A DNA stretch of 17,178 bases from Stramonita haemastoma. Its lineage: Eukaryota; Mollusca; Gastropoda; Neogastropoda; Muricidae. The stretch is from contig JASPKP010004690.1 in assembly GCA_030674155.1 (NCBI GenBank), positions 1 through 17,178 on the forward strand, given 5' to 3'. The position numbers and the translations under genes were made by a program. The notes under the pieces are model-generated. The model saw only the letters and a list, made by a program, of their open reading frames with translations. It was not told the origin of the DNA and made no database searches. Below are positions 1 to 10,205 of this stretch, piece by piece (positions within the stretch are counted from its first letter, which is position 1; each line of letters begins with the position of its first letter).

Positions 1-947
1 GCGTACTTTTAAACCTTAAAGGTGGAAAAAATGGAAATTTTTTCACAATTGAAAAAAAAAATTAAAAATTAAGCTAAAAACGAAAAACAAAAAACCCCCC
101 CCCCCCCCCCCCCCTTGAAAAAAAATTTAGAAGATAAAAGACCCTTTTTGAAACAAGGGGTCATCGATATCCCTTTATTTAAACTGAATAATTTTAAACT
201 AATAAAAAGGGGCAAAAATGAAACCCATAAACCCCCCTGTTTTTTTCCAAAAAAAATTTTTTAAAAAAAAAGGTTTTTTTTTTGAAAAAAATTTTTTCAA
301 AAAAAAACACAAAACAAAAAAAAAAACAAAACAAAAAAAAAAAAACCCAAACAAAACCAAAGGACGAAAACAACTTTTTAGTGGAGTGAAAAAAAAAGGG
401 GGAAAAGGGTTTGGAAAAAAAAAACAAAAAAAAATGAAAATTAAAAATTACCCTCCCCAAAAGTTTAACCAAATTTAATTTTTTACCAAATGAAAAAAAA
501 AAAATTTTTTACCAATGTCTTTGCCAATTGCAAAACCCCCCCAAAAAATTTTGAATACCCCAAAAAATAAATCAAAACAGAAAAGGAATTTTTCTTTAAA
601 TTCAACACTTAGTTGGGAAGCTTTAAAAAATTAAAAAAACTTTTGGGGGTTTTTGGAAATTAGAACCCGGGGGGGAAAAGGTAAAATAAAATGAAGAAAA
701 AAATAGTTGGTTGAGTTTTAAAAAAAACAAAAAAAACAAGAAAAAAAAAGAAAAGAACAAACCCTATTTTATTCAACATGCCAAATTAAAAACCTAATTC
801 CCCCAACATTAAAAAAAAAAAAAAAATTTCCGAAACAGTCAAATAACCCAAAACTCAAACTCTTTAAAAAGAAATTTCCCCCCAACTTTGAAAATTTCCT
901 TTTTAAATCCACCCCCCCAAAGAAAAAAAAAACCTTCAAGCTTTGTG
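1..947. other. Homopolymer-rich low-complexity sequence, no gene
   Basis: Nearly every base sits in a run of two or more identical bases. Long A and T runs alternate with C or G runs, including a C20 at 95-114. Open frames of about 90 codons here encode only Lys/Asn/Phe-type homopolymer peptides on both strands, so they are composition artefacts. No domain, RNA fold or repeat is recognisable. The texture is what a poorly resolved consensus with expanded homopolymers would give. I see nothing biologically interpretable until the R1 repeat begins. Confidence 0.7.
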
Positions 948-1195
948 ATCAGCGCCAAGCAGCTTTTGTGGCCTCCCCCAGAATTGGGCTGTCAACACTA
1001 ACTTTTCTTTGCATGTGTGTATGACAGGATAGGCCAAAAAAGCCTGCAAATCGCTGGAAAAAAACGTCAACTTTTCCCCCCTTCGGGGCTTCTTGCTTTA
1101 AAAAACCCAAAAAGGCCCCTGACGCTTAATCCCTGGGGGGGCTTCAATGGGAAAAGTCTCCAGAAAGAAAAATAGGAAAAGGAATAAAGGAAAGT
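948..1195 (+). repeat. Dispersed repeat family R1, degraded copy 1
   Basis: This copy matches R1 copy 2 (4878-5130) in ordered blocks. ATCAGCGCCAAGC (948-960) corresponds to ATCAGCGTCAGGC (4878-4890). GGCTGTCAACAC (987-998) is identical to 4921-4932. GTGTATGACAG (1017-1027) is identical to 4951-4961. The blocks are separated by similar distances, and the downstream part continues more loosely to about 1195. The copy is embedded in very homopolymer-rich sequence, and most of its differences are run-length changes. Family identity is unknown to me. It has no open frame and no visible terminal repeats. Boundaries are approximate. Confidence 0.65.
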
Positions 1196-2774
1196 TTTTT
1201 AGCTTTTTCAACCTTTTTTGGGGGTTGTTGTTAAACCCGGGAAATTTTGGGGGCAATTAAAATTTCCCGTTTCTTTTAATTCTCCTCCTACAAAACCCAC
1301 CAGAAAAGGTGGAATGCTAAAAACCCAATTTTTCCAAAAATGTTTTACCTCAAAGGGAAAAATGAAAAATTTTCCCAAAATAAAAAGGTTTTAAACATTT
1401 TAAAAAAACCCTTTTGGGAGGAAAACCACAATGTGGGTTTTAAAAAATTTAAAAATGAAAAAAATAATTTAATTTAAATTTAAATTTTAACTTTTGCGAA
1501 GCAGTTTTTCCCCTTTTTTTAAACAATTTTAAAAATTTTAGAAAAAAAATATTAAAAAAAAAGTTTAAATTTTATTAGGTTAAACCCCCCCAACCAACAA
1601 CCAACCAAAAAAAAACAAAAAAACACATAGGGGGTGGGGGGGGGGGGGAAAAAGTTTTTTTCCAAAGGGTTTAACCATAAAAAATTTAAAAACGTTTTCC
1701 TCTTTTTCTTGAAATTTTTCCCCCAAAAATTTAAAGTACCCTCCAAAAAAAAAGTTTTTTTTTTATAACCCCCATTGAATTTTTTTATTTTTTTTGGTAG
1801 AATTCAAAAAAAGGGGGAAAATTTAAAATAAAAAATTTTCATTTTTTAAGGGGCCCAAACTTCCAAAAAAACCCCAAAGTGTAAAGAAAACCACAGTTCA
1901 ATTTTCCGTAGCTTTTTTCCCCCTTTTAAAAACAGCAAAAAAAATCTGGTACAGGCTTTCTTTAGAAAACCCCGCCTTTAAGAAAATTTTCCCAAAAACG
2001 GAAAAATTTTAAATTGAAAGTTGGGATAAAAAAAAAGGCCTCTTTCAACCCTTTTAAAACACCGAAAACGTGTTTTTTTGGCCCCCCCTTTAAAAAAGGG
2101 GCGTAAACACAGACACTTTTAATTCAAGGGTATGACTTAAACCCCCTTCATTGTGGGAAAAAAGGAAAACATCCCTTTTTTTTTCCTTTCATTCCCCTGG
2201 AGAATTTGCCTAAAAGGGGCTTATCTAATGTTTTCCTAAAAAGTTAGCAGGGAAAGGAAAGGGTAAAAGGCAAGCAAAATTTTTTATGGATTTTTAAAAT
2301 TAACTCATTTCAAAATATTTTACTGTTATCTTTTTAATTCCCCCCTTTTCAAGCAAAACCCCAGAAGGGAAAAGGTTTAAAAATGAGGGGAAAAAAACCA
2401 GGAAAAAAGAAAAATAAAGAGGGGGAAACAAAAAACCGGGGAAAAAAAGGGGGGGAATTTAAAAAAAAAAAAGGAGAGTCCAACAAAAAATTTTTAATTT
2501 AGATATTTAAATTTTTAAAAATTTTTTTTTAAAAGCCCCTTAAAACAACACCAAAAAATTTTTCAAAGGCCCCCAAAAAAAAGCGAAAGATTTTTTTTTT
2601 TAATAAAAAATAAAGCTGTTTTTTCTTAAATTAACTTTAAGGGTCCCCCATTTGAAAAGCGCCAAACTTTTATTTTTTAAGTAAAAATAAAAGTCCAAAA
2701 TTTTAAAAAAAGGCCCACAACTCCCAAGGTTTTTCAAAACCCCCTAAATAAAAATTTCAAAATAAAACTAATTC
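1196..2774. other. Homopolymer-rich stretch, no gene seen
   Basis: A/T runs with interspersed G3-6 and C3-7 runs continue for about 1.6 kb, including a near-continuous G run around 1627-1648. The only open frame above 60 codons (1552-1746, minus) reads as Phe/Lys/Pro/Leu homopolymer translation and has no family resemblance. No RNA gene, terminal repeat or microsatellite with a clean period is visible. Sequence quality is the likely problem. Confidence 0.65.
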
Positions 2775-3088
2775 ATTTTAAATTTTTAAAAATTTTTTTT
2801 AAATAATAAAATTATTTAAAATTTTTAAAATAATTTAATAAAAATAATTAAATTTATTATAAAATAAATTTTTTTTTTAAAAATAAATTTTTTTTTAAAA
2901 AATAAAATTTTTTTATTTTTTTTGAAACGTTTTTTATAAAAAAAAAAAATTTTTTTTTATTATTTTTTTTAATAAAAAGAAAATTAAAAAAATTTTTTAT
3001 TTAATTAAAAAAAATTAAAATTAAAAATAATAATTATAAAAATTTTATTATAATAATATATATTTTATTTAAAAAAATAAAATTTTTA

Positions 3089-3133
<45 letters not shown>

Positions 3134-3139
3134 AAAAAT

Positions 3140-3170
<31 letters not shown>

Positions 3171-3214
3171 AAAAAAAAAAATAAAATATAAATTTTTAAT
3201 TTTAAATTTAAATT

Positions 3215-3256
<42 letters not shown>

Positions 3257-3420
3257 TAATTTTTTTTTTTAAAATAAAATAATTTAATTAATAAATAAAA
3301 AATTTAATTTATTTTAATTAAATAAAAAAAAAAAATTTTTAAAAATTTAATTAAAATATGTAAATTAAATTTTTAAAAAATTTAAAAAATTTTAAATAAA
3401 ATTTTTAAAGTTTTTTAAAA
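2775..3420. repeat. Near-pure A/T block with long poly(A) core
   Basis: Roughly 645 bases consist almost entirely of A and T, with only isolated G or C bases (for example near 2924-2929, 3157, 3360 and 3410). It includes an uninterrupted A38 at 3094-3131 and several further A-rich runs up to 3260. There is no coding potential. It could be a genuine AT-rich satellite-like spacer or, more likely given its neighbours, a miscalled or low-coverage consensus. The GC content jumps abruptly at about 3430. Confidence 0.75.
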
Positions 3421-3554
3421 AACATCTCTCAAAACTTGACGTGACGACCCCCAGGCGAGGCTTAGGTTCTCCCCCAAGCAATTCAAACCCAAAAACCCCC
3501 TTTCCCCTCGTGGACAACCTGACAGTGAAAACGATTATCTTTCAAAGCTTTGTA

Positions 3555-3835
3555 CAGATATCTGAGGCTTTCCTAGACCCCTGCTCCCCTCACAGGAAGA
3601 CTGCAACACTCGGAAGTTTTTATGTCATGTGTGATACAGCAAGGTCCGGAAGGCCCTGGTATAATCCTGGAGCAAAAAAGCGTAAATTTTTTCCCCCACT
3701 CCAGGGGTTCTATCATTAACCTGAAAACCCCCTTTTCCACCAAAGTGCCCTCAAGAGGCTTCAAGTCCACACGTCTGCCAAGAAAAAAATGCAGGAAAGG
3801 AAGAAATGGGGGGAATCAGAGTTCTTCGGTTTTTC
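3555..3835 (+). repeat. Dispersed repeat family R1, copy 3
   Basis: This is the most diverged of three R1 copies, in the same orientation as the others. GACTGCAACACTCGG (3598-3612) corresponds to the GGCTGTCAACAC block of the other two. A following ATGTGTGATACAG-like block corresponds to GTGTATGACAG. AAGCGTAAAT (3678-3687) is identical to 5003-5012. A 3' segment, CAAGTCCACACGTCTGCC (from 3762), corresponds to CAAGTCGACCATCTGCC (from about 5079). Open frames of 65 to 92 codons overlap the copy on both strands, but none is conserved between copies, so I treat it as non-coding. Sequence left of it (3421-3554) shows nothing recognisable. Confidence 0.65.
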
Positions 3836-4038
3836 TTTTCTGAAATCTTCAAAATCGTTGCCTTGAAAGTGTATTTTCTCTCACAGACAATCATTATGAA
3901 TAACTGGATTGACCTTTGCATTCAATGCCATCTCCTCATCATACCAGTGCCACAAATTTTTTTGAACCTTTTTTTTAGATTTCATTTTTTTATTTATTTA
4001 TTTTTTTTTTTTCGAGCATAGCAATGGAATTTAGCACT

Positions 4039-4335
4039 CTTTTTCTTTTCTTTACATCCGTCCCCTGTGTATGCAATTTTGTAAATTTTTTGTCTTCCAT
4101 CCCAAGCCACACAATGGCCAACTCTTAAAAAAAGGGAATGGTTGTTAAAGGGTTTTCCCAAGTTTTCTGCGTGCGCCCCACCGGGGGGAAACCCCGGTTT
4201 AAGTCCCATCCAAAGGGATTTGTGGGGGAGTGGAGTCACACTGTTTTTAACTCCAAAAAAAATCCTCATAACGAGTTTCGAACCCAGGTCACAGATTTGA
4301 GAAAATAAAACTCTGACCACCAGGCATCACTTCCC
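4039..4335 (-). mobile_element. tRNA-derived SINE, copy 1 (degraded)
   Basis: Read on the minus strand, this starts near 4335 with a tRNA-like head. An A-box-like stretch TGCCTGGTGGTCAGAG is followed by a B-box GGTTCGAAAC (complement of 4275-4284). The body then runs to a conserved 3' end, GGATGTAAA, and an A-rich tail (complement of 4039-4053). It aligns along its length with 12208-12545, sharing GGGAGTGGAGT (4226-4236 and 12393-12403) and ACATCC at the tail junction. SINEs are short, Pol III-transcribed, non-autonomous retroelements mobilised by a LINE partner; no partner is seen in this window. The 108-codon open frame crossing it on the minus strand is incidental. Many differences from the other copy are homopolymer changes. 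Confidence 0.75.
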
Positions 4336-4526
4336 TATAACGGGAAAAAACATGCAGGACTTCCCCCAAACATTTTTAATATCTGCACATTATCACAACA
4401 CATGTTTCCGGGGCCTTCATGGGTTGGGGGTTATTAAACATTAAAGTGCAAATTTATTTTGTACAACACGGGTAAAATTTAACAACCTTACTTTAATCCA
4501 AAAAGGAAAAAAAATATTTATCAATA
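4336..4526. other. Unassigned spacer
   Basis: AT-rich sequence between the SINE and a G/T-only tract. No repeat, RNA or coding signature is visible. Confidence 0.5.
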
Positions 4527-4615
4527 TGGGGGGGGGTGTTGGGGGGGTTTTGGGTTTTTTTTTTTTTTTGTTTTGTTGTTTTGTTGTTTTTGTTGGTTTT
4601 TTGGGGTTGGGGGTG
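4527..4615 (+). repeat. 89-nt G/T-only tract
   Basis: Every base from 4527 to 4615 on the plus strand is G or T. The left part has G-runs of seven or more separated by TGTT and TTTT, the middle is T-rich with TTGTTGT units, and the right part has GGGG TT GGGGG. The open frames through it read Gly/Val/Phe/Cys or Pro/Gln/Asn on either strand and are composition artefacts. Such strand-asymmetric G-rich DNA can in principle fold as a G-quadruplex. The G-run lengths may be inflated in this part of the sequence. The following 4616-4877 shows nothing recognisable. Confidence 0.7.
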
Positions 4616-4877
4616 ACGCTTTCTTATTTAACGTCTCCTCTAGGGGAGAGGGGCCCACTTTAAAGCAAAAATTTACCTTGATTAAAAAGTATAAACCACA
4701 TACAATCAATACAAAACAACCTTTTTCGTTTCAATTTCCAAATTTCAGAAAAAGTGAAACCTCCTAACACATCATCTCGATAAAAATATAGCCGTTCAAG
4801 AACAATTTTTGAAACCATAAAATATTTCCCTTTTTGGCAACCCTGTCTTAAAAAAAATTACCTTTTTCGATTTTTTT

Positions 4878-5130
4878 ATCAGCGTCAGGCAGCGTCTGTG
4901 TCTGGCTCCAATCATAAGAAGGCTGTCAACACGACATTTCTTACACATATGTGTATGACAGTAAATGGCCCCAGTGGCCCTAGAAAATTTGCAGGCAAGT
5001 AAAAGCGTAAATCTCTCCCACACTCAATGGTTTCTTTGCATTAAATTCCAAACCCCAAAATGCTTTAAAAAGGTTTTTCAAGTCGACCATCTGCCGGAAA
5101 AAAGAAATTTGGGTTGGGGAGAGAGGAGAC
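4878..5130 (+). repeat. Dispersed repeat family R1, copy 2 (best preserved)
   Basis: Reference copy of R1. It shares ordered blocks with 948-1195 (GGCTGTCAACAC at 4921-4932, GTGTATGACAG at 4951-4961) and with 3555-3835 (AAGCGTAAAT at 5003-5012, CAAGTC...TCTGCC from about 5079). It contains a perfect 12-bp palindrome ACACATATGTGT at 4943-4954 that the other copies keep only in part. No open frame is conserved between copies, and no clear A/B box or terminal inverted repeat is seen, so the class (SINE body, MITE or LINE tail) is undecided. All three copies have the same orientation. Confidence 0.7.
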
Positions 5131-5787
5131 ACGGTAAGCTCGTTCGTACTGAATTTTTCCAAGACCTCTCAAATGCATCCCGTGTTGCGTATCCACTCCA
5201 AATAAGGGGGCTGGAACAGATTGATTGATCGTCATTTCTCGTACCCCTCCTCACTCACACAACGAAACCAGGTGTTTTGGCCAGGAAAAAAGTGTGCAAA
5301 ATACTGCTGGAACACTTCCTTCACAAAGGGAAGACATTATTAATTTTCCCCCAAAATCGAAACAAAACGTTGGTCTCACTAAAAAAAGGAAAAAGTTTTT
5401 TGCGTGATAACGTAAATGATTTTTGAGGTTGGTTGGTGTTGGGGGTGAGAGGGTCAAAACATTGGCAACAAGTCAACTTTAAAACCCAAAATGTTTTTAA
5501 AACGGGGAAATTTTGAATAAAGTCCAAAAACGGAGCAACACCAAAACTGATTTTTAATCATCAAAAAAATCATCACATCGCGACACTGTCCAGAAATCTA
5601 AAAACATTCAAACAACAATAACATCACCACATTAGAGTAAAGACCCAGCAATTTTTTTCTTCAATCATCCAAAAGCAAAACCCAACAATGCGCTTCTAAG
5701 AATTTTTTAAGAAAAAAACATTTCCCTTTAAAAAACAAGAAAGACAGAACTCTCTTTTTAACAGGGGAACTCCCCCAAGTCGGCAAC
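5131..5787. other. Unassigned spacer, no gene seen
   Basis: About 650 bases without a supportable gene. Open frames of 60 to 71 codons occur on both strands, but they overlap each other in different frames, lack recognisable motifs and contain many A- or T-run-encoded Lys/Phe stretches. No second copy of this stretch was found elsewhere in the window. Confidence 0.5.
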
Positions 5788-6075
5788 ACGAAGCTGGCAA
5801 CAACGTCGTCCCTATAACCATGGCGGGTGCTGCAGGGGAGGAAGAGAGATGGGCGGGTGTTCAAATTCCAGAGCAAACTGAGTGACTTGCGATGACAGCA
5901 CCCCTGCCATACCTCCTCAAATTCCCCGTCGATGGGGTGTGTACGGTTTTTTGCCTTGCTTGACTGAATTTTTGGACTGCCGGTATTACCCTCTCGGCCG
6001 TGATAAAAGGTCGGGGGCAGGGGGAAGAGGGGAAGAAAAATGCTCTGATTAAAAGATCAGCCGTCACATGTTTTT
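5788..6075 (+). repeat. Dispersed repeat family R2, copy A
   Basis: Aligns collinearly with 8784-9047 over about 270 bases. The 5' part matches (GAAGCTGGCAACAA against GAAGGCTCGCAACAA). There is a common TTCCAGAGCA block followed by GATGAC. CACCCCTGCCA at 5899-5909 is identical to 8893-8903, and AATTCCCCGT at 5920-5929 is identical to 8914-8923. A GTTTTTTGCC-like block and a distal GTCAC complete the match. A GTTCAAATTCC near 5859-5869 resembles a Pol III B-box with one extra T, so R2 could be another tRNA-derived SINE, but I see no convincing A-box. No coding frame is conserved between copies. Confidence 0.7.
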
Positions 6076-7744
6076 TCCCATCAGAACAAGAGAAACTTTT
6101 TCTTTCTTGCCCTCATGTAGGTAAAAAAGAGGGGTTTTGTTGTTACATGAACCTCTTTGTTTCCTTGAGAACCCATTTTGAAATTTGGTTTTCTTCTTTT
6201 TTCGTTGAGCTTATTCTTCGTGGGGTGACAGCCTGGGCCCTAAAATCCCTGATTTAGGCCAAAAGACCCTCATGGCTGATTGATTCCTTTTTTCTTTGGG
6301 ACAGCGCGTTTTTGGGGGGGCTTTTCATTCTGGAACACCTTACGCAGCCGACCCCTTTACCATTCACAGGAGAAAAAAAAAAAAAAAAGAGATTAACACA
6401 ATCATTTCAAAAAAGCATTACAGAACCGGTCACTTTATGACTTCAGTGAAATCCAAAAACTTTATTTTGGGAACCCCAATACACATGATGAAGCTTACCT
6501 CTTGCTACTAATGAAAACAGTTCTAGCTTAATGCAAAGGCAATCACAGATTCCCACTCTGAAAAAGGACAACACAAAGTCACAAAAGTTTTGTTAAGCAT
6601 GAAAACTTTAAAAAACTCGCACAAGTTTACTTCCGATATCCGAATAGGGTTTGGACCTGAGATCTCCATTAACAACAGCACAAACTTCTGTGGAAAGCTT
6701 GTTTTTCGCCCCAAAACACATAAAAACAAAAGAAAAATTCAAGCTATGGACATCAACCGTTTTAAAAGGGAGGGCTTTAAAAAACACTTTCTTTCCGACA
6801 TGCAACTATCCATTAAACTCATTACAAACAACGTCAATCAAAAAAATTTACTTTTGATTGATATCCCAACTTTTCAGAAACCCCACTGCATCACGACTAT
6901 TCTACACTTAATAAAAAGGGTTATTTGTAATTTCAAGCAATGGTGGAAAATTTAAGCCAGCTCCCTTCCCATTTTGTGGAGAAAAAGCCAGCATGTTTTC
7001 TTGAGCAGAGCTTTCTGGCAGATGCCAACATCACTTTTTATTAAGAGTATTTGGCTGAAGAATTTGGGAAAGAAGAATACTTATAAAACAAAAAGTCAGA
7101 ATTTTGTCAGTACCGTTTGGAAAACGGTAACAACAAGTTTGAAAAACATTTGTTTCAAAGAGCACTGGACACAAATCCTCTTTCATTCCTCTTCTCAATC
7201 TCTCGCGCCGCCCCCCCCCCCCCCCCCCCCTTCCACAATTTATCCACCTCAAAGCTTTCTCAGGCTATCTTTACAAAAGGTCGGGGGGGAAGGGGGGAAA
7301 AAGGGGGGGTATGCAAAGGGAAAACCGGGGGCCATGGGAAAATTTTTGATGCTTTTGTTCACCGCGATTACGTTACGCGTTAGGGTTACTACCTTGTCAT
7401 ACACACGTGCAACACAAAAAGGGGACTCTCAGCAAAGGGGGACAGTTGCATGACTCCAACAATCGATTTAAAAAGGGGCATGTCTTTCCCTTAGCAGGGC
7501 CATCATCAACAAAATTGCTTTGGCATTTTTGAAAATGACATAAAAGAGTTTTAAGTCTGCAGTGATAAAAATATTCATTTTTTTCATTTAAAGAACGGAA
7601 AGTATTCGTTTTGGGACATGGGGGCAAGGATGGGCAAGCATTCAAGGCCAAAGATTCCGAAACTGGGGGGCCAGAGAACACACAGGAGAAGTTATTACCT
7701 TTCCTTCTTAGCTCATTCCTTTTTTTTCCCTTTAGCAACCCCCC
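6076..7744. other. Unassigned 1.7-kb region, no supportable gene
   Basis: No repeat copy could be matched. The longest frames are 6590-6955 (121 codons, plus) and 6974-7453 (159 codons, plus). The first is Lys/Asn/Ile-rich with no recognisable motif. The second runs through a C20 run (7211-7230) encoding polyproline and then G/A-run Gly/Lys sequence. Neither shows a domain, and both sit where homopolymer lengths look unreliable. An A16-type run lies near 6373-6388. I regard the region as non-coding or undeterminable. Confidence 0.5.
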
Positions 7745-7970
7745 AACTTTAAGTCTCCAGGTTTTTAAAAAAGGGCCTGGGGGTTTAAAAGCAAAGAAGC
7801 CAAAAGAGTGGGGTGGGATTGAGGGTTTAAGTTGCCAAAGATTGCCTAAGGCTTCCTGGTGCCATCACTGCCATAGCAAAAGATGACTCATCCCCTGGGG
7901 TCTGGACATTTCTACTTTCAAAAGATTGGGGCCCAAAAAGAGACAGGGGGTTTTTTTCATTTTACACACG
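7745..7970 (+). repeat. Dispersed repeat family R3, copy 1
   Basis: Aligns with 11131-11375 in order. Matching parts are a GGCCTGGGGGTTTAAAA block (GGCCTAGGGGGTTTAAAA in copy 2), AAGAAGCC just after it, GGTGCCATCACTG at 7858-7870 (identical to 11259-11271), then AAAAG...GGGGC and a T-run followed by TTTCACAC-like or TTTTACACAC sequence. Both copies follow a pyrimidine-rich stretch ending in AG. The overlapping 91- and 101-codon frames are not conserved in frame between the copies. Family identity unknown. Confidence 0.6.
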
Positions 7971-8783
7971 ATTAAACAGATCTGTGTCCTCATGTCAAAA
8001 GTTTCAAAACAAAACGAATACTCTGTAGTTTCAAAATTATCGACCACGGGGGTCTGGCAAGGAACCACAACTAACAAATAACATCCCAGAGGGGTCACTG
8101 GCGGGGTTTTGGGCATAAGTGCTAGAAGTATTTCAATACATGCAAAAATTAACAGCATTTCCAAATACAAAAATGGAGGAATAATGAAAGATTAGACTTT
8201 AAATGCCCACGTTATGGTTTTTTTTGCTCAGAAAGGACTATTAAATCTTCTTTTTAGGACTTAGTTTACATCTCAAGTGAATACCAACGAAAGGATTCAA
8301 CATTTAATTGTCCACAAACAAAAAAACTAATAGTTTTTATGACTATCAGATATTGTTCTGGGTTTTTTTTCCGAAAAGATATCCCCTTTGCCCCCAAAAA
8401 CATTTTTTTCTTTGTTATTTGTTTTTTTTTTTATCGCCAGTCTTAAAAGTTTTTTATTATTTTATCATTATGACGGTGTATGTTAGACAACCCCTTCCCA
8501 AATTTCTTAAAAGAAAAGTTTAAATTATATTAAATAAAAAAAAAAAACCTCCAATAGGGATTTGGCGCCCCCATGGGAGGCAAAAACATTGCATGGTTAC
8601 ACTTTGCATTGGGATACCTCAAGCTTAGCTAGGGAAAGAAAGCAAAAAAAATATATAAAAAAACTTTTCCAGGACTGTTACAGGGAAATAAAGCAAGAAT
8701 TTAAAAAGTTCTTTTCATTTGTTTTTTTTTTCACACAGAGTTAGAGGCTCTTCTTTGGCAAAAGGGAAAAAGAAGATAAATGT
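7971..8783. other. Unassigned AT-rich region, no gene seen
   Basis: About 800 bases of AT-rich sequence with several A and T runs. Open frames of 60 to 71 codons are Phe/Tyr/Lys-rich and motif-free. No copy of a repeat family from this window was identified here. Confidence 0.5.
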
Positions 8784-9047
8784 GAAGGCTCGCAACAAAG
8801 GCAGCCCCAAACCAGGGCTGGCTCCGGCAGTGAGGGAAAAAGATGGGGGGAATATTCAGTTCCAGAGCAGCACTGATGACTTCTGACTGACACACCCCTG
8901 CCAACCGCCTTCTAATTCCCCGTGCGTGAGGAGTGTGAGTTTTTGCCGTGTTTTCTGTTTGGGACCCCTTTTTTACCCGCTCTGGCCCCGTAAAAAAGGC
9001 TGCCGAAAAAAGGAGGGTGATTTGATTTTGGGTCTGTCACTTTTCTG
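8784..9047 (+). repeat. Dispersed repeat family R2, copy B
   Basis: Second R2 copy, same orientation as 5788-6075. Anchors are GAAGGCTCGCAACAA (8784 onward), TTCCAGAGCA, CACCCCTGCCA (8893-8903), AATTCCCCGT (8914-8923), GTTTTTGCC and a distal GTCAC. The T-arm-like segment of copy A reads ATTCAGTTCC here, so a Pol III B-box is not clearly conserved. There is no open frame of note. Boundaries are approximate, because the similarity fades into homopolymer-rich sequence at the right end. Confidence 0.7.
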
Positions 9048-10042
9048 CTTCATTTTGAAAAGGAATTTTTCCCTTTTTTAAAAGGGGGGGAACAGGGGGT
9101 AAGGTTTTTTTTTTCTTCTTTCTTGTTTTGTGTTTCCCCCCTGCCACAAAACGAACAAACCATTTGATCTTCCCCCTTAACGAGATAGCCCCAAATTGTT
9201 TTTTTCACATGGTAAAAATGTATTCACTGCGTTAAAACCTCTGAAAAGGGCGGCCCACCTCCAATTTAAGGGGGGGAGAGATTGCATTTTTTAAGTCTTT
9301 CGCAAAAAGGAAAGGGGATGGCCAAACCACAGAAAACAGAAAAGGGGGGACAGGAAAAAAAGGAAAAAGGGGAAAACAAAAAAGGGGGCCGGGGTAAAAA
9401 AGAAGAATTTCCAAACATCCGAGGAACGAAACAAAAAATTTCACAAGTTCTTTTTCACCTACTCTTTACGTTGGGTTTTTTCCTTATCCTACCAAAACTT
9501 TCAATCTACTCCTTTGAAATTTCCCCCGCTTTCCTCACAGCGCCTAGGGGGTTTTTTGAAACAAAAATACTGGAAAGTATTTTTTTCACAACACATTCGG
9601 TCCTAAAGAGCATCACTGCAAGACACATAGGTAAAAGGACCCGCTTTCTTTTGCAGGGATAAAAACGATGGAAACGTTTGAAGATCCCAAAAAATTTTGG
9701 GAATCCATTTTTAAAGGGCCAAAGCTTTGTCAGCAAATTTGCTTTGTGACATCGCCGGAAATTTTAAAAGGGGTTAAAAACCTAAAACTGATGGAATCAA
9801 TTTGTTTTTGTTTTTCTTCAACAACAGCGGAAAAAAGCTTTTAAAGTTCATAGAATCTGCAGGTAAACTTTTTTTAAACCCACCAACACCCCCCCGTTCC
9901 ACAACTAACAGGGGGGGGGATCCCATTTTAAGGAGACAAGGGCTTCCCAGCAGGGACCACCCTGTCTCTACGCGCTGCCCCCACCTTCCCCTTTTGTCCC
10001 TCTGCCAATTTCCCGTGAAAATCTGATGTCACCTGTGTGTCA
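9048..10042. other. Unassigned region with splice-like motifs
   Basis: No gene can be supported. The frame at 9282-9662 is Lys/Gly-rich in its first half because of A and G runs. Acceptor-like motifs (pyrimidine stretch plus CAG) end at 9540, 9656 and 9827, and donor-like motifs (G|GTAAA or CAG|GTAAAC) lie at 9630/9631 and 9862/9863. A motif-free open stretch of 58 codons begins with ATG at 9668. These could be exon edges, but such short motifs are common by chance and the base-calling here looks poor. Confidence 0.4.
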
Positions 10043-10205
10043 CCTCCTTTTCCCCCCTCCCCCTCCCCTCTCCCTCCTCCCCTTCACTCCCCCCCTTCTC
10101 TTCCTCCCCCCCTCTCCCACTTTCCCCCCTCTTTCCTCCCTTCTCTCCCCCCCTTTTCCCCCCCCCCTTCCCCCCTCTCCTCCCCTCTTTCCCCTCTCCC
10201 CTCTT
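10043..10205 (+). repeat. Polypyrimidine tract 1 (163 nt)
   Basis: All bases are C or T except two As (10086, 10119). It is C-dominated, with short T interruptions and no fixed period. The minus-strand frames (Gly/Arg/Glu/Lys-rich, up to 169 codons) and the plus-strand Pro/Leu/Ser frame here are pure composition effects. Long homopurine/homopyrimidine DNA can adopt intramolecular triplex (H-DNA) structures. The complementary strand has many G-runs. Confidence 0.85.

Noticed and set aside
2775..3420. Replication origin or AT-rich organellar control region
   Set aside because: Looks like miscalled consensus of A/T runs; no organellar genes, tRNAs or conserved blocks lie nearby.
3994..4320. 108-codon minus-strand frame
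   Set aside because: It lies within SINE copy 1, a non-coding Pol III element.
6590..6955. 121-codon plus-strand frame of fairly ordinary composition
   Set aside because: Considered as a possible real exon or transposon fragment, but no motif is visible, other frames overlap it, and run lengths here are unreliable. Not listed as a gene.
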